Shown here: one piece after another, positions 1 through 5,912 of the stretch
How the letters are laid out: every line of letters starts with the position of its first letter
Position numbering within the stretch: position 1 is the stretch's first letter
NCBI GenBank assembly: GCA_016196905.1
Contig: JACPWV010000211.1
Location: forward strand, 1-7,790
Direction of reading: 5' to 3'
Source of the DNA: Chloroflexota bacterium
GTDB taxonomy: Bacteria; Chloroflexota; Anaerolineae; UBA7937; JACPPX01
DNA: 7,790 nt
Position numbers and translations under genes: made by a program
Notes under the pieces: generated by a model
The model's input: only the letters and a program-made list of their open reading frames with translations
Told to the model about the DNA's origin: nothing
Databases searched by the model: none

Positions 1-1197
1 GATCTGCACGGTGCGGCCGGAGACCACCCAGGCGATCGCGTCGAAACTCTGGAGAGCACCCTCAAACTGCACCTCGATGGTGGGCGTGTCCTCGACGGCC
101 TCCTCCGTCTCTTCCCCCTCGATGCGGAGGGCGAAGAAACGGCCGCCGGCATCCACCGCTGCCCTCACCTTCACCAGGTCGCCCACTTGGGGATCGCCGC
201 GCACCTCGGTGGCTGCGTTCACGAAGACCTCGATCCCCGCGATCACCCAGGGCTGCGTGCCGCCGCCGTCACCGACGACCTCCATCGTTCCCTCAACGCG
301 AAGTTCGCACTCCTCGGGTTCCTCCTCGACCCCAATCTGCACAGCCAAGAAGTCCCCGTCCGGTTCCACCGCGAACTCCACTTTCACCGGGTCGCCAGCG
401 CGTGGAGCGCCCTCGATATCTGTGTTAGCAGCCACCCCGAAATCGACACCGCACAGCGTAGCGGCGGCAGCGGTGAGGCTGCTCAAGGGACCGCGCAGCT
501 CGGCCACCGCCTCGCCTAGGGGAATCTCAAACTCTTCGTTCTCCGGCTCGATCTGCCGAGCCACCAGGGTGCCATCGGCCTGAGCCAGGGCGTGGGCGTG
601 GACGAAGTCGCCCACGCCCGGCGCGCCCTCGAACTCGGTTTGCGCGTTGACCAATACGCGGATGCCGGCGATGACCCACACGTCGCCGTCGATGCTCTCG
701 ACTACCCCGCGGAAATCGACCTCCACTTGCCGGCGCGCTTCCATCACAAGGCGGATATCTCCCACTCGCGCTTCGTTGAACTCGACACGCAGCTCGGCCT
801 TGGCCCGCGGATCGAAAGTGAAAAACAAGCGCAGTTCCTGGACCAGGAGCTTGATTTGATACAGCGAGTCGCCGGGCAGGCTGTCCGCCGAGGCCCATAC
901 TGCCCCACCTCCCAGGATGGCGGTCAGTAGCACAACAGTCGCCGCGGTGACCGCCACCCGTCCCAACCAAGGCTGCCACAGGAAGCGACGATTCGGCTCG
1001 GCCTGCAGCTTCGCGGCCTGAGCCAGGAGTCGCCGCCAGCCGGCAGCCACGGCGTCCACGCTCATCGGTTCGGTGGGTGCGAGAGCTCGAAGGGCTTGGC
1101 CGGCGCGCAGCAGAGGTCGCAGCTCCGCATCTGCGTCCTCCGACTTCGACGAGGCGGTTAGATAATCGTCCAGGAGGGATTCCCGATCGCGGGGCAT
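1..1197 (-). CDS. DUF5667/DUF5666 membrane protein, probable anti-sigma factor (3' end cut off)
   Basis: The frame stays open for 399 codons from ATG 1197 to the window edge, with no stop. The start is fixed by GGAGGA (1208-1203) five bases upstream. Residues 1-40 carry an acidic helix ending in LRPLLRAGQALRAL, a pattern typical of DUF5667 anti-sigma-like proteins. One membrane segment spans about 81-101 (VAVTAATVVLLTAILGGGA). After it comes a DUF5667-like stretch (SLPGDSLYQIK, about 107-117). DUF5666-type beta repeats follow at about 160-219, 246-290 (degenerate), 300-360 and 376 to the edge, recognisable by WVIAGI...VNA.TE and GD.V. The expected layout is cytoplasmic N-terminus, one crossing, and outer repeats. 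No HxxxCxxC zinc anti-sigma motif is present. Its position 11 nt after an ECF sigma gene suggests that it holds that sigma factor and senses an envelope signal; this role is inferred. Family assignment is good, function moderate. Confidence 0.82.
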   Translation of the reverse strand, partial: MPRDRESLLDDYLTASSKSEDADAELRPLLRAGQALRALAPTEPMSVDAVAAGWRRLLAQAAKLQAEPNRRFLWQPWLGRVAVTAATVVLLTAILGGGAVWASADSLPGDSLYQIKLLVQELRLFFTFDPRAKAELRVEFNEARVGDIRLVMEARRQVEVDFRGVVESIDGDVWVIAGIRVLVNAQTEFEGAPGVGDFVHAHALAQADGTLVARQIEPENEEFEIPLGEAVAELRGPLSSLTAAAATLCGVDFGVAANTDIEGAPRAGDPVKVEFAVEPDGDFLAVQIGVEEEPEECELRVEGTMEVVGDGGGTQPWVIAGIEVFVNAATEVRGDPQVGDLVKVRAAVDAGGRFFALRIEGEETEEAVEDTPTIEVQFEGALQSFDAIAWVVSGRTVQI

Positions 1198-1208
1198 CTC
1201 GGTCCTCC

Positions 1209-1772
1209 TCACGTGTTGGTCTCAGTGGGGAGAGAAATAGACTCGGAGTCCTCCAAACGGAGGAGTTGGGCCAAGCGGGTCAGCGCCCGAAACTGAAGCG
1301 CCTTCACCGCCCCCTCGTTCTTCCCCAGCACCTGAGCTACCTCACCGTTGGAAAGCCCCTCGACGAATTTTAGAATTAACACCTGTTGCTGGTCCTCACT
1401 CAGTTGCCTCACACCTGCCCGTACTTGCTCCACATCGGAAAGCCTCTCCAGCGGCGAGTTCTCACTCCCCGCCAAGCTCTCATCCAGCAAGATCGCTGAC
1501 GGTCGTCTTTCGCGATAGTGATCGGCAACCAGGTTGTGAGCAGTGCCATAGAGCCAGGCTGGCAAGGAGCGAGGTGGGTGGCGGCCCGAACGGAGGGTCT
1601 GCAAAAACCGGGTAAAGACCTCAGCGCTCAGGTCCTCAGCGATGGCGGCGTTCCCCGTGCGCGCGTAGATGTAGCGGTAAAGCGCGGGCTGGTAGCGATC
1701 ATAGATGGAGCCCAATGCCTCGTGGTCGAAGGCCCGGGCTCGGTCGAGGAGCGCCTTTTCGTCGATTACCAT
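1209..1772 (-). CDS. ECF-type RNA polymerase sigma-70 factor
   Basis: This is a 187-residue protein of normal ECF sigma size. Region 2 lies at about 20-90 (YDRYQPALYRYIYARTG, then AEDLSAEVFTRFL and the -10-reading helix around PAWLYGTAHNLVADHYR). A short linker follows at about 91-117. Region 4 lies at about 118-172, with a helix-turn-helix around 137-163 (EGLSNGEVAQVLGKNEGAVKALQFRAL). It would direct core polymerase to a small regulon. The ATG at 1772 is preceded by GGTGG (1784-1780) at 7 nt. The stop is followed after 11 nt by the DUF5667/DUF5666 gene, the usual sigma/anti-sigma operon. Sequence style resembles the BldN-like group that works with DUF5667-type anti-sigma factors, but I cannot assign a numbered ECF group. 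An ECF-like promoter directly upstream suggests that it activates its own transcription. Confidence 0.93.
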   Translation of the reverse strand: MVIDEKALLDRARAFDHEALGSIYDRYQPALYRYIYARTGNAAIAEDLSAEVFTRFLQTLRSGRHPPRSLPAWLYGTAHNLVADHYRERRPSAILLDESLAGSENSPLERLSDVEQVRAGVRQLSEDQQQVLILKFVEGLSNGEVAQVLGKNEGAVKALQFRALTRLAQLLRLEDSESISLPTETNT

Positions 1773-1787
1773 CTCCCTGCCACCCTA

Positions 1788-1815
1788 TAAGACGGAAAAC
1801 CCGCCCCAAAGTTAC
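1788..1815 (-). promoter_or_regulatory. candidate ECF-sigma promoter upstream of the sigma gene
   Basis: On the minus strand GTAACTT (1815-1809) is followed by a 15-nt spacer and GTCTTA (1793-1788). This resembles the general ECF pattern GGAACTT-N15/16-GTC. It would start transcription near 1782, about 10 nt before the ATG at 1772, giving a very short leader. The position suits autoregulation by the sigma factor. The -35 element lies in the loop of the terminator hairpin. A weaker housekeeping -10 (TTATAG, 1790-1785) overlaps but lacks a good -35. This is a motif match only. Confidence 0.45.
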
Positions 1816-1825
1816 GGGGGGCGGG
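1796..1825 (-). terminator. rho-independent terminator after the fpg-like/metallopeptidase pair
   Basis: On the minus strand CCCGCCCC (1825-1818) pairs perfectly with GGGGCGGG (1807-1800) around a 10-nt loop. TTTT (1799-1796) follows, then TTCC-like mixed sequence. This is an 8-bp, almost all-GC stem with a short U-tract. It lies 56 nt beyond the metallopeptidase stop and 24 nt before the sigma start, so it should separate the two transcription units. Confidence 0.75.
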
Positions 1826-1850
1826 AGAGGGGCTGAATGGGCGAAGCTTT

Positions 1851-1872
1851 CGATGGTCCGTTCAAACCATCG
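1851..1872 (-). repeat. short inverted repeat 3' of the metallopeptidase gene
   Basis: CGATGGT (1851-1857) and ACCATCG (1866-1872) form a perfect 7-bp stem with an 8-nt loop, starting 9 nt after the metallopeptidase stop. There is no U-tract on either side. It could protect the mRNA 3' end or help the stronger terminator at 1796-1825, but it may also be chance. Confidence 0.4.
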
Positions 1873-1880
1873 GCCACTCG

Positions 1881-2249
1881 CTACTCAGCCTCCAGTTCTT
1901 CCAGCCGCTCATCGTCGATGCCGAAGAAATGCCCGATCTCGTGGATCACCGTGGCGCGCACCTCGCGGCGGATCTCCTCCTCGCTCTCGCAGACCTCCTC
2001 GATGGGCTCTAGATAGAGGATGATCTGATCGGGGGTGACCAGGTTGTAATCCAGCCCGCGTTCGGTGAGGGGGATGCCCTGGTAGAGCCCCAGCAAGGTC
2101 TCCTCCGGCCCCAACCCCATCGAGGCCAACTCCTCTGGCGCGGGCCGATCTTTGATCAGGATCTGGATGTTCTCCAGCCGGGCCCGAAACTCGGCCGGGA
2201 GCTGATCCAGTGCCTCGCGCACTAACCGTTCGAAGGCCGCACGCTTCAT
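1881..2249 (-). CDS. Zincin_1 (DUF1025) family minimal metallopeptidase
   Basis: This is a 122-residue protein of the small Zincin_1 family. The zinc site HEIGH is at residues 103-107 (His103, Glu104, His107), followed by FFGIDD with Asp112/Asp113 as the likely third-ligand region. Other family marks are LYQGIPLTERG (55-65) and DQIILYLEPI (74-83). There is no signal peptide or membrane segment, so it should be cytoplasmic. Substrates of this family are largely unknown. I chose ATG 2249 over the in-frame ATG at 2318 because it forms an ATGA overlap with the stop of the upstream glycosylase gene and begins right at the family's first helix (MKRAAFERLV). The longer form would run far into the glycosylase coding region and add a non-family tail. 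The family and zinc motif are clear; the in vivo role is not. Confidence 0.9.
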   Translation of the reverse strand: MKRAAFERLVREALDQLPAEFRARLENIQILIKDRPAPEELASMGLGPEETLLGLYQGIPLTERGLDYNLVTPDQIILYLEPIEEVCESEEEIRREVRATVIHEIGHFFGIDDERLEELEAE

Positions 2250-3109
2250 CGTACCACCCGACTTTCGGCCGCGGTCTCCAGCCGTCGGGATCGGCCGATC
2301 ATAATCCCTGGTTGGCAATTCCGACAGAAGTTAGTGGCCCGATTGCGCACCTTGACCTCAGAGATGGGATTTCCACAGCGGGGACAGGGCTGGCCCCCCT
2401 TGCCGTGGACCGCCAGGTCCTGGCGAAACTTGAGGTGGATATCATCTCCCATCTGCCCGCGCACGATCTCGATCCGCTCCTTGAGAACCGAGCGCATGGC
2501 CAGATACAGCCGCTCGATCTCCTCAGGGCTGAGTTGAGGTCGGCGTCGGAAAGGATACAAACGTGCTGCCCACAGGATCTCGTCGGCGTAGGCGTTGCCG
2601 ATACCGGCCAGGAAGAATTGATTGGTCAAGATGCCTTTGATCTCGCCGCGATGAGCCTTCAGCCGCTCTCGAAAAACCTCCAGCGCCACCTCCGGCGAAA
2701 GCGCCTCCGGGCCTTGCTCGGCAAAGCCGGGAACTAGCGAGAGGTTCTCCGTGAAATAGGCCCGTCCCATGGTCTTGTCATCCACATAGCGCAGGTCCTG
2801 CCCATCCTCCAAGTGGAGGATAAAGAAAGTTTTGGCCAGGCGTCGCTCCTCCCACGGCACCCAGTACAGACGGCCGGTCAGCATGGGGTTGATGACGAGG
2901 TGATCTCCTCGCTCGACGGAGAAAATCAAAAACTTCCCCCGCCGATCAATCGCCACAAAGCGCCGGCCCACCCAACTGGTGGATGGATCGCTGCGGCTCA
3001 AGTTGCGCACCACGATGGGTTTTAAGATCTCTAACCCCTCGATGCGACGCTTGACGAGGTATTTCTGTAAGTATTCTTTGATGGCTTCTAGCTCAGGTAG
3101 CTCAGGCAT
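2246..3109 (-). CDS. Fpg/Nei family DNA glycosylase (formamidopyrimidine-DNA glycosylase-like)
   Basis: This 287-residue protein is close to the family's usual length of about 270-290. MPELPELE at the N-terminus gives the catalytic Pro2 nucleophile and Glu3, which also fixes the start. There is no alternative start codon between ATG 3109 and an upstream in-frame stop. Lys59 (RRGKF) matches the conserved beta-loop lysine. The helix-two-turn-helix lies at about 160-185 with Asn172 (GIGNAYADEIL). The zinc finger has Cys242, Cys245, Cys262 and Cys265, with Arg257 in NRATNFC. The enzyme should remove oxidised bases and cut the abasic site. Oddly, the three DNA-wedge residues (Met73, Arg108 and Phe110 of E. 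coli Fpg) appear as Leu77, Lys112 and Met114, and a 22-residue tail follows the zinc finger. It may thus be a divergent paralogue rather than orthodox MutM. It is coupled by ATGA to the Zincin_1 gene. Confidence 0.92.
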   Translation of the reverse strand: MPELPELEAIKEYLQKYLVKRRIEGLEILKPIVVRNLSRSDPSTSWVGRRFVAIDRRGKFLIFSVERGDHLVINPMLTGRLYWVPWEERRLAKTFFILHLEDGQDLRYVDDKTMGRAYFTENLSLVPGFAEQGPEALSPEVALEVFRERLKAHRGEIKGILTNQFFLAGIGNAYADEILWAARLYPFRRRPQLSPEEIERLYLAMRSVLKERIEIVRGQMGDDIHLKFRQDLAVHGKGGQPCPRCGNPISEVKVRNRATNFCRNCQPGIMIGRSRRLETAAESRVVR

Positions 3110-3209
3110 CTTAAACTCGTGGTAGTACGGATAGCTCGGTGCCTGGACTTCGATGTCGTCGCTATGTCAAGCATTTTCCGGCGCGGCGCACTCGTACACG
3201 GCTCTCGCG

Positions 3210-3259
3210 GCTCTTGGCCTCACCGCGGCGCCTTCAGACGCCGCGGTGAGGCCAAGAGC
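3210..3259. repeat. perfect 21-bp inverted repeat overlapping the 3' end of coaC
   Basis: Bases 3210-3230 and 3239-3259 are exact reverse complements around an 8-nt loop (ccttcaga). The arm starts GCTCTTGGCC and ends CCGCGGCG. The last 12 codons and the TGA of coaC lie within it. No U-tract follows on either strand, so it is not a textbook rho-independent terminator, though a stem this strong may still stop or stabilise RNA. A REP-like inserted palindrome is an alternative. I see no second copy in the window. The rest of the gap up to the glycosylase start (3109) holds only an isolated TTGACA (3170-3165) with no matching -10. Confidence 0.85.
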
Positions 3260-3810
3260 TTAACTGCCTGCTCCACGATCTCCTCCGGCTCGGCCAGCCG
3301 TCCCTCCCCTTCCGCCTCGAGGGGGCTGGCCAGCTTGCCATAGGTCGGCCCCACGAAGATGTAACCCAGCTTCTTCAACCTGACGATGTTCTCCTGGACG
3401 ATGGAATTCTGATACATGTTGACATTCATGGCCGGGGCGATGACCACCGGTGCCTGGGTGGCCATCACCGTGACGGTCACGATGTCGTCGGCCAGCCCAT
3501 TGGCGATCTTGCCGATGACATGAGCGGTGCAAGGCGCCAACACCACCAGATTCGCCTTGGCAGCCAGATAAACGTGCTCGATTTGCCAGTCGGTGCGCGG
3601 CTCGAACATATCCACCACGGGCACATGGCCAGTGAGGGCATGAAAGGTCAAGGGGGTCACGAACTTGGTGGCGCCCTGGGTCATCATCACATACACCTCG
3701 GCGCCCAACTCCATGAAACGCCGGGCCACCAAGCACGCCTTGTAGGCGGCGATACTGCCGGTCACGCCCAGGACGACGAACTTGCCATTAACCTGGCTAG
3801 GCTTGGCCAT
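3220..3810 (-). CDS. coaC: phosphopantothenoylcysteine decarboxylase (separate CoaC)
   Basis: This 196-residue flavoprotein makes 4'-phosphopantetheine by decarboxylating 4'-phosphopantothenoylcysteine, a step of coenzyme A synthesis. The N-terminal LGVTGSIAAYKA (14-25) is the FMN-binding start of the HFCD family. His79 in the IEHVYLA stretch matches the catalytic His. PAMNVNMY (126-133) matches the PxMNxxM(W/Y) motif. The GKLAS...GEGR segment (158-171) is the substrate lid; the usual reductive Cys is Ser162 here. It stands alone, without a CoaB domain. ATG 3810 was chosen over the in-frame ATG at 3879: GGGAGG precedes it closely, it overlaps the coaB stop by 14 nt, and the protein begins right before the FMN fold. 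The last 12 residues, from Leu185, are encoded by a perfect inverted repeat and look non-conserved. Confidence 0.93.
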   Translation of the reverse strand: MAKPSQVNGKFVVLGVTGSIAAYKACLVARRFMELGAEVYVMMTQGATKFVTPLTFHALTGHVPVVDMFEPRTDWQIEHVYLAAKANLVVLAPCTAHVIGKIANGLADDIVTVTVMATQAPVVIAPAMNVNMYQNSIVQENIVRLKKLGYIFVGPTYGKLASPLEAEGEGRLAEPEEIVEQAVKLLASPRRLKAPR

Positions 3811-4510
3811 GGGTACCTCCCTCCGCCACGACGCGGCGCTGGGCATATTCACGGGACAGGATCTCGATAAGCTGCGCAACGATGGTCGGTTTGCCCTCGG
3901 CCACCGCGATCACCTCGCCGCGCGGATCGATAAAATGGCCGCGATGCCGCCCTTTCTCGATCTCTGCCAGATCGTTGGCGATCACCAGATCGGCGCGATT
4001 CTTTTGAAGAGATTCGAATCCGATGCGGCGCAGCTCCTCCGGCGACCGCCCCACCTCCAGCTTGAACCCGACCAGAAAGGCGTTTGGATCGAGATCGCGA
4101 ATGAGGCGGATGACCTTGGGTGTCCGCACCAGGCGAATCACCCACTCCTCCCGCTCGGAGGGTACCTTCTCTGGGATGGATTCAGCGGGCTCGTAGTCCA
4201 GCACCGCCATGGCATGAATCACCGCATCGAAGAGAGTGCCTCCCATGGCGTCCCGGACCGCGGCGATCAAATCGGAGACGGTCTCCACCTCGATTAGACG
4301 CAGCCTGGCTCGCCTCCCGTCCGCGACATGCGGAGTAAGGCTCCCCGTCCCGTAGATGAAAGTCACCTCGGCCCCCTCAGCCAGGGCCGCCTCGGCGATG
4401 AGCGCGCCCAAGCGCCCGGTGGATTTGTTGGTGATGTAGCGCACCGCATCGAGGTTCCCTCGGGTGGGGCCGGAGGTCAGTAAAAGCTTGGCGCCGGCCA
4501 GCCTAGTCAT
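3797..4510 (-). CDS. coaB: phosphopantothenate-cysteine ligase (separate CoaB)
   Basis: This 237-residue protein couples cysteine to 4'-phosphopantothenate using a nucleotide, just before the CoaC step. LLLTSGPTRGNLDAVRYITN (9-28) and KSTG (29-32) form the nucleotide-binding fold. HAMAVLDY (99-106), K115 in EKVPS, KTPK-like RTPK (129-132), GFKLEV (148-153) and ADLVIANDL (173-181) match the streptococcal stand-alone CoaB type (HSMAVSDY, ADLIIANDL), rather than the AAVADY form of fused CoaBC. It lacks the N-terminal CoaC domain. The ATG at 4510 is chosen because it overlaps the C45 gene stop by 8 nt (ATGACTAG) and starts just before the fold; the in-frame ATG at 4570 would add a tail read from the neighbour. 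Its own stop overlaps coaC by 14 nt, so the two are probably co-translated. Nucleotide preference (ATP or CTP) cannot be told. Confidence 0.92.
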   Translation of the reverse strand: MTRLAGAKLLLTSGPTRGNLDAVRYITNKSTGRLGALIAEAALAEGAEVTFIYGTGSLTPHVADGRRARLRLIEVETVSDLIAAVRDAMGGTLFDAVIHAMAVLDYEPAESIPEKVPSEREEWVIRLVRTPKVIRLIRDLDPNAFLVGFKLEVGRSPEELRRIGFESLQKNRADLVIANDLAEIEKGRHRGHFIDPRGEVIAVAEGKPTIVAQLIEILSREYAQRRVVAEGGTHGQA

Positions 4511-5552
4511 CTGAGTACTCCATCCAGCGGTACGCTTTATACTCGACCTGGCAGGGATGATCGGGCGCAACCAGGAACTCCCTTCGCTCCGGCTGGCCGA
4601 CCAGCGACCAGATGGTGCCGAAGCTAGCGTGGAAACCTGCTTGAGGTGCTAGCGTGGGATGATTCCCGCGGCACAAGCCGCCCTCGTGATCGCGCAGAAT
4701 TGCCTGCAAGGCCTCGACATCGAGCGCACCCCGTCGTTCGCCCAGCAATTCCCGAGCACGCTGGTATCGGCGGATAGACAATCGCTGGCGCAGCCGCTCG
4801 CCTTCGCTCATCCCCCCTTCGGGCTGCTCTCGCCCAGGTAAATGATTGGTCGCCACAAGGATCCCCTCCTCCGGCTCGCGAAGGGTCACGCCCTGGGGGG
4901 TGGCCTCGGCCACCATGGCCTCCTGCGCATCGGCGATGAGATAATTGAAGGCCAGGAGGTGTGGAACGGAGGTGATAAAGGCGCGCGCTTGTTGAGCGTT
5001 AGCGCAAGTTTCCAACAGGATGTCGATGAGCATATGCCAGTGGAGCCCGGGGCCGGTGGCATCCAGCCCGGGCAGCGCGGCCAGCAAGACGACCAACCCG
5101 CGTTCGTTCATCCCATCCGGGCTGCCCGCCCAGTGGTGGGTCACCCCCAGGTGCCGGAGTGCACCCTGCGGCGCGATTTGTCGCACCTCTCGCCAAGGCC
5201 GCGCCTCATAATACCAATCGTAGTTGCGGGCCACCCACAGTTGCCCATCTGGCGTAATTTCCGGCATGACGGCGATGTTGGTGCAGCCCACCTGCGGCGG
5301 CCCGCCTCGCCCGTAGAAATAGGCCTTGAACGGAGTGGCAGGCAGGTCCCCCCCCGCGATCATCCCCTCCACTTTTTCAAGCAGGGGCGGATAGACCTCG
5401 CGTGCCAGGCCCTCACAGCGCTGGGCGAAGCGGACTCTTCCCTCATCGGCAGGCGGGAGGGGCACCGTGCGCAGGCGAGGGCCCATCTGCAGCCCGATCT
5501 CGTAATGGCTGCCGACGAAACGGGTCACGGGCAACGTTGCGACCTCTCCCAT
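4503..5552 (-). CDS. C45-family Ntn hydrolase (acyltransferase/amidohydrolase-like)
   Basis: This 349-residue protein resembles the C45 family, whose best-known member is acyl-CoA:6-aminopenicillanate acyltransferase. These proteins cut themselves and expose a catalytic Cys at the new N-terminus. Here the likely cut is between Gly89 and Cys90 (QVGCTNIAV). It is followed by the family's GQLWVARNYDW (103-113), GMNERGLVV (147-155) and ATNHLPG (234-240). The length matches a full pro-enzyme. No signal peptide or membrane segment is seen, so it is probably cytoplasmic. An N-acyl amide is the probable substrate type; the exact one is unknown. The gene starts 8 nt after the small membrane ORF and overlaps coaB by 8 nt, so it is probably in the coaBC operon. 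A link to pantothenate-type amides is only speculation. The ribosome site upstream is weak (GAG-rich). Confidence 0.85.
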   Translation of the reverse strand: MGEVATLPVTRFVGSHYEIGLQMGPRLRTVPLPPADEGRVRFAQRCEGLAREVYPPLLEKVEGMIAGGDLPATPFKAYFYGRGGPPQVGCTNIAVMPEITPDGQLWVARNYDWYYEARPWREVRQIAPQGALRHLGVTHHWAGSPDGMNERGLVVLLAALPGLDATGPGLHWHMLIDILLETCANAQQARAFITSVPHLLAFNYLIADAQEAMVAEATPQGVTLREPEEGILVATNHLPGREQPEGGMSEGERLRQRLSIRRYQRARELLGERRGALDVEALQAILRDHEGGLCRGNHPTLAPQAGFHASFGTIWSLVGQPERREFLVAPDHPCQVEYKAYRWMEYSDD

Positions 5553-5560
5553 TCTGGCAT

Positions 5561-5803
5561 CTATCGCTCGACGCGGTCCCTGTTGCAGCAGGACACGCGA
5601 TCGGTCAAGGCTGTGTTAAGAATGAAGCTCGGACTCTCACCGAGAGAAAGATGGTGCCGCACGAACCCGACGAATGCTCGAGCTTGAAGCGCCTGATAAT
5701 GCTCAATAGCGAACCCTACCCAGGCCAGTAAAACTACGACGATCAAGGCAGTACAGACCACAGCCTCAGGTCGTGACAAGTGTCGGATCATTGCTGATCC
5801 CAT
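5561..5803 (-). CDS. hypothetical small single-pass membrane protein
   Basis: I do not recognise this 80-residue reading frame. It has a short basic N-terminus (MIRHLSRPE), one hydrophobic segment at about 14-33 (AVVCTALIVVVLLAWVGFAI) and a polar, arginine-containing C-terminal half ending with a Cys-Cys pair (72-73). It would sit in the inner membrane. Two starts are possible. ATG 5803 has no ribosome site. ATG 5791, giving 76 residues, has a weak GGGA upstream and is as likely. The stop is 8 nt before the C45 hydrolase gene, which argues for a real leading gene of that operon. Codon third positions look less GC-rich than in neighbours, so it may also be non-coding or a recent acquisition. 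Confidence 0.42.
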   Translation of the reverse strand: MGSAMIRHLSRPEAVVCTALIVVVLLAWVGFAIEHYQALQARAFVGFVRHHLSLGESPSFILNTALTDRVSCCNRDRVER

Positions 5804-5912
5804 TTAAGTGGCGCGTCGGTAGTAAGTTACCCTTCCCTGCTACCTTTACGCCGCCTGTTCCTAGGATGCATATCAGAATAACTATGCGAAGGTCATCCCG
5901 GTCGGCTTAAGA
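5804..5912. other. gene-free gap between operons
   Basis: This 109-base stretch separates the ETF-like gene from the small membrane ORF. It is visibly less GC-rich than the surrounding genes. I see only a short GGTAG...CTACC pairing with a long loop and an AT-richer patch (5866-5884), which might hold a promoter. There is no convincing terminator, promoter pair or riboswitch fold. A promoter for the coaBC operon would be expected here. Confidence 0.4.

Noticed and set aside
11..979. Several plus- and minus-strand frames near the left edge
   Set aside because: All lie over the open DUF5667/DUF5666 frame, which explains the region better and has a start, ribosome site and domains.
2250..2318. 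Longer N-terminus for the Zincin_1 protein from ATG 2318
   Set aside because: The extra residues are read from the glycosylase 3' coding end in another frame and do not resemble the family.
3165..3170. TTGACA as a -35 box for the glycosylase gene
   Set aside because: No acceptable -10 element lies 16-18 nt downstream on the minus strand (TCCAGG at 17 nt).
3811..3879. Longer N-terminus for CoaC from ATG 3879
   Set aside because: It would add 23 residues read from inside coaB, with no family match and no ribosome site, while ATG 3810 has GGGAGG upstream.
4511..4570. Longer N-terminus for CoaB from ATG 4570
   Set aside because: It overlaps the C45 gene by 68 nt and adds 20 non-family residues before the nucleotide-binding strand.
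4842..5687. 281-codon plus-strand reading frame
   Set aside because: It lies opposite the C45 hydrolase, which has clear family motifs. The plus frame has low-complexity His/Arg/Pro composition and no recognisable domain, typical of antisense shadows in GC-rich DNA.
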